Assembly (NCBI GenBank): GCA_016716365.1
Contig: JADJWM010000005.1
Location: forward strand, 1 to 37,636
Length of the DNA: 37,636 nt
Reading direction: 5' to 3'
From: Chloracidobacterium sp.
GTDB lineage: Bacteria; Acidobacteriota; Blastocatellia; Pyrinomonadales; Pyrinomonadaceae
Shown here: positions 27,426-36,418 of the stretch, in pieces
Position numbering within the stretch: position 1 is the stretch's first letter
Layout of the letters: each line of letters opens with the position of its first letter
Made by a program: the position numbers and the translations under genes
Notes under the pieces: model-generated
Seen by the model: the letters and a program-made list of their open reading frames with translations, nothing else
Database searches by the model: none
Told to the model about the DNA's origin: nothing

Positions 27426-28154
27426 ATGAAGAAGGGCACGAAACCCGCTAAAGAGAGAACCTTTGACGATTTCGACGGTTTCGCAAAGGATTACCGCGAT
27501 ATTCACAACGAATGTCTCAAGTTCAGCGGTGCCGACAGCGATTTCTTTTCGGAACAAAAGGTAGCGATCCTAAAGCGACACGAGCAGGCCGACGATTTAC
27601 GGATTCTAGATCTCGGATGCGGTGACGGCAATTCCGCCCGTTTTTTTCGAAAACACTTTCCAAAGGCCTCGTACGACGGAGTCGATACGTCGCAGAGGAG
27701 CATCGAGATCGCCAGACAAAGGAAAATCGATAGGTCCGAGTTCGGGCACTATGACGGGCAGAACATCCCCGCGGCCAATGAGTCATTCGACATTGTCTTC
27801 GTTGCCTGCGTGTTTCATCATATAGATCGCGCACTTCATGCGAATGTACTTGCCGAGATCAGACGTGTCCTGCGCGATGGGGGCCGCCTTTACCTGTTCG
27901 AGCACAATCCGTTAAACCCGCTCACCAAGCGTGTCGTTAAGAACTGTCCCTTCGACGAAGATGCGGTCCTCCTGAGCGCCCGGAATGCGCGTGAAATGGT
28001 GGGTAATGCTCTCTTCCGGGATATCGGCCTCTCATACACGATCTTCTTTCCCGGGCACAAATTGTTCAACGGCCTGCGTCGGCTCGAGCGGCATCTCGAA
28101 TGGCTTCCCATCGGTGGCCAGTACTACGTCCGAGCAATCAAGGGAGGTTCGTGA
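27426..28154 (+). CDS. Class I SAM-dependent methyltransferase
   Basis: 242 residues from the ATG at 27426; a TTG at 27417 overlapping the previous stop is an alternative start. Motif I is ILDLGCGDGNSARFF near residue 60. The acidic loop is YDGVDTSQRSIEIA, motif IV region ESFDIVFVACVFHHI, and post-motif RRVLRDGGRLYLFEHNPLN. It resembles Methyltransf_11/25 enzymes that act on sugars or small molecules. The position, tightly coupled to the GT2 gene in a polysaccharide operon, suggests it methylates a glycan residue or a lipid-linked sugar. It is the last intact gene before the error-rich part. Confidence 0.85.
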   Translation: MKKGTKPAKERTFDDFDGFAKDYRDIHNECLKFSGADSDFFSEQKVAILKRHEQADDLRILDLGCGDGNSARFFRKHFPKASYDGVDTSQRSIEIARQRKIDRSEFGHYDGQNIPAANESFDIVFVACVFHHIDRALHANVLAEIRRVLRDGGRLYLFEHNPLNPLTKRVVKNCPFDEDAVLLSARNAREMVGNALFRDIGLSYTIFFPGHKLFNGLRRLERHLEWLPIGGQYYVRAIKGGS

Positions 28155-28164
28155 GCCCCTGCGA

Positions 28165-29538
28165 TTGATCCACGGCCGATCTTGCCTCGCCAAAACCAAT
28201 GTTACTCAGCCACCGTTCATATCCGATTTTTCTGAAGGGGGCCCCGCGTTTTTCTCCACACAGCTCTTTCAGTTTCCGTTTACACCGTATTATTTAGAGG
28301 GCGATGACTTCATCCCGGTCCCGAACTTGGTCAGACTGATGGACGGTGATCTGGTGATTTGATGTACCGTGATGCCTTCCACCTGACGGCACCCGGAGCC
28401 TAACTGGTGTATGCGAAGATCTTTGGAGCATTCAGCGCAAAGATCTGGGTATTGAACTTCATAATCCTCCTTCTGGACTTTCTTTTTGTCCTGCTCGTCT
28501 GGTATTTCTCATGCCAATTCTATACGGGCTTAACTGTTTATCTTCCGCCCCCGATCTTTTTGATCGTAGACTTCAGGCTTTTCTTTTGCGGACGGTCCCT
28601 AACGCCTGTTCAGCGTCGTTCTCTTTTTTACCGCGGTGGTCGCTCTGTTGCGAGGACGCTCGCCGGCTCGGCTGATGTGGGCTTGCGGATTGTGTGCCCT
28701 GGCCTCGTTTTTTGTACAATCGTTCGGGCTTATCGCCCGGTAAGGAATCGGCTTTTTTGTGCATAAGGGACTATTTCACCTCGGGACTCCGTGCGCGAAG
28801 CCTGGTCGCACAGGCTCTGCATCTCGCCACGCCTCTTTTGTTGTTGCCCACACTTTGCCACGGATATTTCCGCGATGCGGCGGGTTTCGATAGTTATCAT
28901 TTCTTCCTCACTAAGTTCCTTCGCGAGTATTGTCCGCGAGAATTTTGGCCCCGTGCGTACTTTGGCTTGCTCACGTCGCTCATCCCTTGATTGGCCTGCT
29001 GCATTGGCTTCTAGCAAGAATCGGGTTCCTCCGGCGAGTCACGCATGTTTTTATCGCGGTCTGTTCGCGTTCGGCATCATCCTCGGCATCCGGACACAGT
29101 CGGCGTGGGAAATACGGACACTCGAAACGGCAAGCGGACATCTCGTTTTCCTCTCGCCCGTGATCAGCGAAAGTTACAAATGGCTGCCACAGAACTCTCG
29201 CCCCGGTGAACTCGTGTTTGAAACTTATTGTTTGCATGTGAATTTTCCGCGTGGTTTGAGAAATCCGTCGCGGAATTCGTTCACTCTGAACTTAGGTAAT
29301 TCGCCTCCGGGAACACGTTGCTCAGGTTATAGATGATTTGAAAAGGAGCCCCCCGCGATATATCATTTGGGATGGATCTTGGACCGCGGAAATACTTCAA
29401 ATATCTGAAGGCGAGAAACTTAAGCCGCTGTTTGATCACATGACCCAAAATTATTGCGGTGTCGCCGAATTCACACCGTACAACGGCCGCGAACGGGAGA
29501 TCTGGGAACGAACGGCCGAAAGAGTTGAGCAGAGATAG
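28165..29538 (+). pseudogene. Multi-TM membrane glycosyltransferase (GT39-like), heavily disrupted
   Basis: Fragments in several frames line up as one protein. QFPFTPYYLEGDDFIPVPN leads to MDGDLVI (stop 28362), then YRDAFHLTAPGA-stop-LVYAKIF (28363-28420), TM helices (WVLNFIILLLDFLFVLLVWY), and FFADGP-stop-RLFSVVLFFTAVVALL. FFVQSFGLIAR, the loop GLRARSLVAQALHLATPLLL and HGYFRDAAGFDSYHFFLTKF follow, ending with SPVISESYKW, PPRYIIWDGSW and GREREIWERT. Two stops are base substitutions (Glu or similar to TAA near 28401, Tyr to TAA near 28598) and one site has about 5 extra bases. By comparison with the family as I remember it, roughly 150-200 residues are missing around 28980-29040. It would transfer a sugar from a lipid-linked donor in the membrane. 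Either a true pseudogene or very poor consensus; the missing block favours real decay. Confidence 0.7.
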
Positions 29539-29578
29539 TTGATACAAAGAAGGCCTCGCAATTTTCCCGGCAAGTCAG

Positions 29579-31113
29579 GTGGCAATTCCAATACGCAATA
29601 GTTCGGTAAGCAATGTTCAGGAGCGGTCGCTCGGTGTAGCGATCGGCCTCATGGCCGCGGCTTTGCTGCTTGCCGGCCTGGTTGTCCTGCTTTCGAGCGA
29701 CCTGACAGAGTCTTTCCCGTACCTCTATCTGATCCCCTGGCTGATCGGTCTGACGGCGGTTCTCTTGCTGCCGACATTGATCCTTTATTATCAGGGCAAA
29801 CTCACGCTGGTCGATCCGCTAGTGTATGCGACCTGGTCATATTTTTTCCCGGCCTTCGTCATCGGCGGATTCATGTTGACGGCCGGTTGGTCCGAGCCCT
29901 ATTTCCTGAGCTTCATTCAGGACCCGGCAACGAATCTACCGTACACGGTACTAATAATCGGTCTCGGTTTCAGCGGCCTCGCCCTTGGGTATTTCTCGCC
30001 GGTCGGCCGGAAACTAGGAACATCTCTCGGTAAATTTCTCCCGCGAAGCGACTTTGACGCCTCCGCACTCTTTGTCCCGGGTCTAATTCTCCTGGTCCTC
30101 GGCACTTTAAACACATTTGGCGCACTAATCATCGGGGTCGTCGGTTATCAAAGGGCGGATGCGGTCGATTCATACAGCGGCCTGGTCTTTTTGACAACGC
30201 TTTTCTGGATGCAGGGTTCCTTCATCCTTTGGTTCGTGATATTCAGGAGGGGCATTGTCGACGTAAAGGCCGTCTCGGTATTTGGCGTCCTGCTTTTACT
30301 GACGATCGGGCGGGCCCTTATCTCCGGTAACCGTGCAGCGCTTTTCCAGGTATTCCTCATCGTCACGCTCGCCTTTATCCTCGCGGGCGGTCGTTTCAAC
30401 TTCAAGCGGACAGTAGCTGCCGGGTTCGTCCTGACGGTTTGTCTTGTCGCCGGGATGATCTACGGGACCACTTTTCGGCACGTGAAGGGCACGGAAGCCC
30501 GTGTTTCATTTGAACAGTACACAGATAATATCTTCGAAACGATCGACCAGGTCGGTAAATTCGATCTCGTCGGCGGCCTTGAGGTCGCTCTCCTCGGCTT
30601 CGCCGAACGTCTTGACACTTTCAGTTCGGTCGCGGTGGTGGTATCGAATCATGAACAATTGGCCCCGTATGAGGAAAGCTATGGACTCGACAATAACATC
30701 TGGAAAGATCTGACGACCTTCTTTATTCCTCGTGTGATCTGGGACGAAAAACCGATCGCCTCGGAGCCGCGAAAGTACAGCGACCTCTATTTCGACCGGT
30801 GAGAACTCATTTGCCATTACGCCGATGGCGGACCTGCTGGAGAAATTTCGGGCCGATAGGAGTTCCGACGGGGATGTTCCTGTTCGGGATCATAATAAGA
30901 TCCATCTACAGGACCCCGATCGAGGACCAGCCAAGGACGTTTTTGCGGGTCACCTTGTTCTTCATGCTGATCATGGCGATCTCGTATGAAGGATTTTATG
31001 GGATCCTGATCCCATATCTCTTCAAAGTGGGATTTACTGCCCTTGTCGGGATCCTGATCGTCGGCCTTGTAGCCCGCGCCCTTGGACATCGAAGGACCCT
31101 GACACCGAATTGA
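29579..31113 (+). CDS. O-antigen/capsule polymerase (Wzy-like), frame broken near 30.8 kb
   Basis: Starts at GTG 29579. The first frame, 407 residues, has about ten TM helices and the loop RALISGNRAALFQVFLI, typical of oligosaccharide-repeat-unit polymerases, followed by KPIASEPRKYSDLYFDR and a stop at 30802. Reading one frame over continues as GENSFAITPMADLL, and a second shift near 30838-30843 restores NFGPIGVPTGMFLFGIIIRS and a last TM region to 31113. So one protein of about 510 residues carries two compensating indels. It would link repeat units on the periplasmic face in a Wzx/Wzy pathway. Polymerases diverge quickly, so the call rests on topology, the GNR loop and operon place. Confidence 0.8.
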
Positions 31114-31147
31114 CCCGCCGACCGCAGGAACCGGCAAGCCTGGCCCT

Positions 31148-32137
31148 ATGATCGTATTCACTAATGGCTGTTTTGACCTGATCCATCCGGGTCACGTTGA
31201 TCTGCTCAACCGTGCGAAAGCCCTGGGCGATCGGCTGATCGTCGGGATCAACAGCGACCGCTCCGTCAGACGAATAAAAGGAGCGGGCCGGCCGCTTCAG
31301 TCTGAAAATGACCGGCGGGCAGTGCTTTTGGGTCTCAGGGCGGTTGATGAGGTAGTAATTTTTGATGACCTGACCCCTGAAAACCTCATCCGGCAGATCA
31401 AACCGGATATCCTCGTTAAAGGCGGCGATTGGAAGTTAGACGAGATAATCGGAGCCCACTTTGTGAAATCAAACGGCGGAAAGGTAGTCTCGCTTCCGCT
31501 GCTGGAAGGATTTTCATCAAGTGCGATCATTGAAAGGTTGCCAAACCCCGAGGAGACGGGCAAAGCGAGCGTTGACTCTGCGTACAACTCACTCTCGGAG
31601 CACGCCGCCGTCGCCGAAGGATCTATCGGGACCCTGCTTCCGTCGATAAGGGAATGTGCCGAACTGATCAAGGCGACCGTCGAACACGGTAAGAAGGTCC
31701 TGATCTGCGGAAATGGAGGAAGTGCGGCGGACGCACAGCACATCGCGGCCGAATTTGTGGGCCGTTACGAAACCGAACGGCGTGCCCTGCCTGCGATCGC
31801 GTTGACCACCGATACGTCGGCGTTGACCGCGATCTCAAACGACTATGGCTTCGAGCATGTGTTCACCAGGCAGGTTGAGGCGTTGGCTGCCGAAGGTGAC
31901 TGCCTGATAGCGATAAGCACCAGCGGGACGTCGCCAAACGTGATCGCATCGGTAATGAAAGCGAGAGAAAAAGGCTGCCGCGTGATCGGAATGACGGGAG
32001 CAGACGGCAGAAAGCTTGCCGCGTTGACGGACGCCTGCATAATGGTGCCGTCGAAGGAACCGCCCATCCAGGAAATGCACATAACGGTCGCACATATATG
32101 GTGTGAATTGGTCGATCAAATGTTCGACCAAGCGTAA
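31148..32137 (+). CDS. Fused heptose-1-phosphate nucleotidyltransferase (RfaE2/HldE-C) and GmhA isomerase
   Basis: One intact 329-residue frame holds two enzymes. Residues 1-133 are a cytidylyltransferase-fold domain with TNGCFDLIHPGHVDLL (HxGH motif), DILVKGGDW and GFSSSAIIERL, as in the C-terminal domain of HldE. Residues about 150-329 are a SIS-domain sedoheptulose-7-phosphate isomerase. These include LICGNGGSAADAQHIAAEFV (metal His and catalytic Glu), ISTSGTSPNVI and PIQEMHITVAHIWCELVD (Gln and His). GmhA makes the first and the nucleotidyltransferase the last step of nucleotide-heptose synthesis; the kinase and phosphatase between them are not in the window. The fusion supplies heptose for the polymer or for LPS core. 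It is intact while all genes around it are frame-broken. Confidence 0.9.
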   Translation: MIVFTNGCFDLIHPGHVDLLNRAKALGDRLIVGINSDRSVRRIKGAGRPLQSENDRRAVLLGLRAVDEVVIFDDLTPENLIRQIKPDILVKGGDWKLDEIIGAHFVKSNGGKVVSLPLLEGFSSSAIIERLPNPEETGKASVDSAYNSLSEHAAVAEGSIGTLLPSIRECAELIKATVEHGKKVLICGNGGSAADAQHIAAEFVGRYETERRALPAIALTTDTSALTAISNDYGFEHVFTRQVEALAAEGDCLIAISTSGTSPNVIASVMKAREKGCRVIGMTGADGRKLAALTDACIMVPSKEPPIQEMHITVAHIWCELVDQMFDQA

Positions 32138-32261
32138 ATCACCGTTGATCAGAATGTGACGCGTGGAGATCATTCTTGTTTCTTACATTTAGCTATCATT
32201 TCTTAAACTATTGCACGAAGGACGTTCTTAGCCTTCGTTGAGGTCCTTCAGCCCGATCCAA

Positions 32262-33148
32262 ATGCGAATCCTGATCCTCGGCGCAACCGGAATGCTCGGC
32301 CATAAGCTGTTTCAACAGCTGGGCAGGAGAATGGATGTTTGGGGCGCCGTCCGCGGCGATGGGCGGATCCTGAAAGAGCTTGAGATTGTCGAACCGGAGC
32401 GGATAATTTCGAATATCGAGGCCTCTAATGAGCTTTCGCTAAGGTCGGCGATCGAAATTTGCCGGCCCGACGTAGTGGTGAATGCCGTCGGGATCGTGAA
32501 ACAACTGCCTGCCTCGGCCGACGTGATCACGACTCTCAACCTCAATTCGATCCTTCCGCACAGGCTTGCTCAGCTTGGCGAGGAATACGGCTTTCGGCTG
32601 ATCACGATTAGCACCGATTGCGTTTTCACTGGAATAGAAGGAATGTACACCGAGGACGACGCGCCCGATGCTCGCGACCTCTACGGCTTGAGCAAGTTTC
32701 TGGGCGAGGTGAACTCCCTGGGTGCTTTGACGATCCGCACTTCGATCATCGGCCCGGAGATCGGCTCGGGACACGGGCTTCTCGAATGGTTTTTGTCGAA
32801 CCGCGGCGGCCGCGTCAAGGGCTTTCCGAATGCGATCTTTTCCGGCTTTCCCACGATCGTCTTCGCCGATATAATCGAACGCTTGATCAGGGACCATCCG
32901 GGACTCAGCGGCATTACCACGTTTCAAGCGAGCCGATAAGCAAGCTCGACCTGCTGCATCTGTTCAATGAGTATTATGCGGCGGGCGTCGAGATCTCCCC
33001 GGATGACAGCGTCACGATCGACCGAAGCCTCGATTCGGGCAGGTTCAGGGCAGAGACCGGGTTCGTGCCGGACGACTGGAGAACAATGGTCAGAAGGATG
33101 GCCGATGATGCCACGCCTTACGAAAGATGGATAGAAAAAACGAATTGA
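32262..33148 (+). CDS. RmlD-like NDP-sugar reductase (WbvR type), one frameshift
   Basis: The start is ATG 32262 (MRILILGATGMLGHKL, NAD site G7-A-T-G10-M-L-G13). The first frame runs to 32939. A single lost base near 32915 (GGCATT-ACCAC) explains the switch to YHVSSEPISKLDLLHLFNEY and on to WIEKTN at 33148, about 295 residues in total. Active-site blocks: ISTDCVFTGIEG (Thr/Ser) and YGLSKFLGE (YxxxK). There is no C-terminal cupin, which FnlB/WbjC/CapF reductases have. This RmlD-like, cupin-free form next to a WbjB-type dehydratase and a 2-epimerase matches the WbvR reductase of UDP-L-QuiNAc synthesis. It overlaps the next gene by 22 bases. Confidence 0.82.
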
Positions 33149-34183
33149 AGGGAAAGCGGATCCTCGTTACGGGTGGGACCGGTTCGCTCGGGATGACGCT
33201 AGTGCGGCGGCTGTTGAGCGGCGAAATGGGACTGCCGGCGAAGATAATCGTCTTTTCCCGCGACGAAGCGAAGCAGCATTTCATGCGGCTTGAATTCCTG
33301 AACCGCTCCGTCGCCACGGACGAGGTCATCTACCACAAGGCCGAGGACATCCTGGATTTCCGGATCGGCGATGTACGCGACTATCCGGCGGTCGTCGCGG
33401 CCCTTCGCGATGTCGATGTCGTATTCCACGCTGCCGCCCTGAAGCAGGTCCCGTCTTGCGAATACTTTCCGTTCGAGGCGGTGCTTACCAATATCCACGG
33501 TGCCCAGAACGTCGTCCGTGCGATCCGCGAGAACCGGATGCTGGTCTCTACCGTGATCGGTATCTCCACGGACAAAGCCTGCAAGCCCATAAACGTGATG
33601 GGTATGACAAAGGCCTTGCAGGAGCGGGTGTTTGTCGAGGCTAACCGGGATTCGCCGGAAACGAGATACGTTTGTGTCCGCTACGGCAACGTGATCGCGT
33701 CGCGTGGCTCGATCATCCCCTTGTTCGCCGAGCAGATCCGGTAAGGGCCTGCCGGTAACCGTCACGCTGCCCGAAATGACGCGGTTTCTGCTCAGCCTGG
33801 ACAAGGCAGTTGATACGGTTTTCGCCGCCTTCAGTTCGGCCCGGCCCGGCGAGACATTCGTGCCGAAAGTGCCTTCGGCAAAGATCGTGGATGTTGCCAA
33901 AGCGATGATGGGCGACAGGGAATTACCGATCAACTTTACCGGCATCCGGCCCGGCGAGAAGATCCACGAAATAATGGTCTCCGAGGAAGAATGTTTTAGA
34001 ACGCGGAATGCGGGCGACTACTACGCGATCCAGGCAATGCTTCCGGAGCTTAGGTCCGTACCGGACGAAGAGCCCGCATTGACGGGCGAGTATTCCTCTA
34101 GCGAAGCGAATCTGTCGATAGGCGAGATCGGGGAACTGCTGGCCCCATCGCTCGCGGACATCGAACGTTTCAAGACCGCCTGA
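33127..34183 (+). CDS. UDP-GlcNAc 4,6-dehydratase/5-epimerase (FnlA/WbjB/CapE type), one frameshift
   Basis: About 351 residues. The NAD site is GGTGSLG at 16-22. RDEAKQHFMRLEF and AAALKQVPSCEYFPFEA are family blocks, and the active site STDKACKPINVMGMTKALQE has Met in place of Tyr in the MxxxK motif, as in FnlA/PseB-type enzymes. The frame stops at 33744 through one extra T near 33743 (CGG-t-AAGGGC), then continues GLPVTVTLPEMTRFLLSLD and FTGIRPGEKIHEIMVSEEE to 34183. It makes UDP-2-acetamido-2,6-dideoxy-L-arabino-4-hexulose, the substrate of the reductase encoded just upstream. The ATG at 33127 overlaps the upstream gene; TTG 33145 is an alternative start. Confidence 0.88.
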
Positions 34184-34213
34184 CACCGGGCGGCGACGAT
34201 CCGACTGAAAGTG

Positions 34214-35339
34214 ATGACCATATTCGGGACGCGTCCTGGATCATGAGGCTCTCGGCCGTGATGAAAGTGCTCGACCAGCATTGCCGCCACCTGATGATCC
34301 ATACCGGCCAGAATTTCGCCGAAAGCCTGAGCGACATTTTTTTCAGGGACCTCGCCGTAAGGGACCCCGATATCCATCTCGGGATACAATCCACGAGTTT
34401 TGCCGAGCAGGCCGGTCAGATCATCAGAAAGGTCGATGAGGTCCTCGCTGACACGCGGCCCGACCGTGTGCTGATCCTCGGCGACACCAACAGCGCGTTG
34501 TCGGCTATAGCGGCCGCCCGCCGGGGAATTCCGGTTTTTCATATGGAGGCCGGGAACCGTTGTTACGACGACCGCGTGCCTGAGGAAGTGAATCGAAGGA
34601 TCATTGACCATTCAAGCACCATCCTGATGCCGTACACCGAGCGGAGCCGGGCGAACCTGCTGGCGGAGGGCATCGCGGCCAAACGAATTTTTGTCACCGG
34701 GAATCCGATCAAAGAGGTCCTGAGGATCTTCGACGCGCAGATCGAAGCAAGCGATTCGCTGGAACGGTTCGATGTCGCAGCGTTCGGCTATTTTCTCGTG
34801 ACGCTTCATCGGGCCGAGAACACTTCCGACAAGGACCGCCTGGCGAAGATCTTCCGGGGCCTCGACGGGATCTCGGAGAAATTCGACAAGAAGGTCCTGG
34901 TTTCGGTCCATCCCCGGACGGCCGAACGGCTTTCCGAATCCTTCGGAGATCACCGTCAACAGTGACCGACTTGCCCCCTGCTTGAACCGCTCGGATTTTG
35001 ATTTCTCGTCAAGCTTGGAGAAGAATGCCCTGGCGGTGCTGACCGACAGCGGTACCGTGCAGGAAGAATGTGCGATCTTCCGGGTACCAAATATTACGCT
35101 GCGAGACTGACTGAACGCTCCGGAGACGATCGAGTGCGGGGGCTATCTTGAGCGGAGCCGACCCGAATCGATATTGAACGCAGCGACGAACGCCCTCGCA
35201 AGCCCGGCCGACTGGTCGCACCGCCGGAGTACCTCGTCGATATGTTTCTGCACAAACCGTGAGCAAGATCGTGCTGGGATACTCGTCGGTGCGGCGGGCA
35301 TTGGTCGTGGTGACGGCCGGGATGGGACCGACCCGATAG
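34214..35339 (+). CDS. UDP-N-acetylhexosamine 2-epimerase (WecB/FnlC/WbvD type), several frameshifts
   Basis: About 375 codons. VMTIFGTRP at the start switches frame near 34229 (one base lost in GAG) to MRLSAVMKVLDQHCRH. The active-site series is clear: LILGDTNSAL, FHMEAGNRC, PEEVNRRIIDH and LVTLHRAENTSD. The frame breaks after 34950 but goes on as SSLEKNALAVLTDSGTVQEE, CAIFRVPNITLRD, PETIECG, ILSGADP and VSKIVLGYSSV to a TAG at 35337-35339. A lost G and an extra T near 35107-35122 compensate each other. It inverts C-2 of the UDP-L-6-deoxy-HexNAc made by the two genes before it. It ends 13 bases from the convergent GT4. Confidence 0.85.
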
Positions 35340-35352
35340 GAAATCCAGCCAC

Positions 35353-36082
35353 TTATCCGACACTTGCGAGCCTGATGTCGAAACTCGCGGCAGACGGAAT
35401 TACGGCCGCGGGCCCGATATCCGGCGTACTCGCGGAGTCCATCGGAAATTATTTTGCTCCTCTGATCGCCGCAAGATGCTTCCACGCTGTTGTCGGTCCA
35501 GAATCAACCCTTCTTTTTCCAACGGTCCCAAGGATTGTAGATAGAAGCGACGACCGGTGTAGTGTCTTGCGAGAGCTGGATTCGAGTACAACGATGCCGA
35601 AATTCTCTGAATGCGAGGGGCATCAACGTGAAATAAACTGGCGAGGACGTCGAATTTTTAATGTCCTCGGTCTCTTCATCCGATGTCGAATGAAACAAAG
35701 GGTAGCGGCCCATGACCTTTTTCAACAACCAGAGGATCGGGCGTTTCCGGCCGGCGGAGTAGTTCAAAGCGTATTCGGTGAGTTCACCATGCGGAGACCA
35801 CGCGATCTTTTTTCCCATAAGTCGAGCCGCAATGCCGGTGAGGAACGCGGCGGGGTAAAAGACCGATGAAAGATGCACGTCTCGTTCGGACGAATATCGA
35901 CTTACCCGAATCGTTCTCGCTCCACTCGTTCAAAGGGACCCCTTCGCCAATGCCTGAGTTGCTTGCGCCGACGCCCGGTTCGAAACCTTCTCTCTAACCA
36001 GGTTTTGTGAGCCAATAGCAGGGTTGGCGGTACCGCCGGCTAGCGACGGATAAACACCTCGGCTGGATAAAAGACCTTACAT
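35353..36082 (-). pseudogene. GT4 glycosyltransferase, frameshifted and apparently missing its middle
   Basis: Reads on the minus strand from an ATG at 36082 (one extra T after it): KVFYPAEVFIRR, AGGTANPAIWLTKHLVRERF (donor-side GGTA loop), GEGVPLNEWSENDSGKSIFV, HLSSVFYPAAFLTGIAARLM, IAWSPHGELTEYALNYSAGR and FHSTSDEETEDIK. After about residue 185 comes WDRWKKKG, then directly FWTDNSVEAS, EYAGYRARG and SFDIRLASVG to the stop at 35353. In GT4 relatives about 130-170 residues, with the nucleotide-sugar EX7E region, lie between the KKG and FWTDN blocks; here they are absent. So the gene has several frame changes plus an internal gap. It is opposite to the rest of the operon and convergent with the 2-epimerase. 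Confidence 0.7.
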
Positions 36083-36418
36083 CCAGATCCCGACCGCCGG
36101 CCCCTCACCGCAAGCGGCCGGGAAGATTCAACGGTCAACTTCGGTTTGGGTAACTCGCGGTAAGTCACTCTGCTGCAGGAAACACAGGTACACACTTCCA
36201 TCCCACAAGGGTCAACTAGTTTTGCCCTTTGAATGGAGGAGCCCGGACACAACATTCGCCGGCGTGCATCCCGAACGTTAATAATTATCGGTGATTCGAA
36301 CGGGCCGTTCAAATGGCCTTTCGCGGCCGGATATAACCCGACGCCAAGATTTGATATATTCGAGGTTTGTTCGACTGCCTCCGACCGCGCGGCCCTTCTT
36401 GCCCGCATAGCTGACGAA
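36083..36418. other. Intergenic region between divergent glycosyltransferases
   Basis: About 335 bases. It must carry both promoters if the two GT4 genes are real. A plus-strand frame from 36233 (TLIIIGDSNGPFKWPF) runs into the next gene without a stop but has no match I recognise, and with sequence of this quality it could be chance or the broken end of another gene. Nothing else is supported. Confidence 0.4.

Noticed and set aside
35174..35869. Plus-strand frame with a stretch faintly like PdxA
   Set aside because: The same bases give the GT4 C-terminal blocks on the minus strand and the 2-epimerase end on the plus strand; the PdxA likeness is short and lacks its metal-binding His residues.
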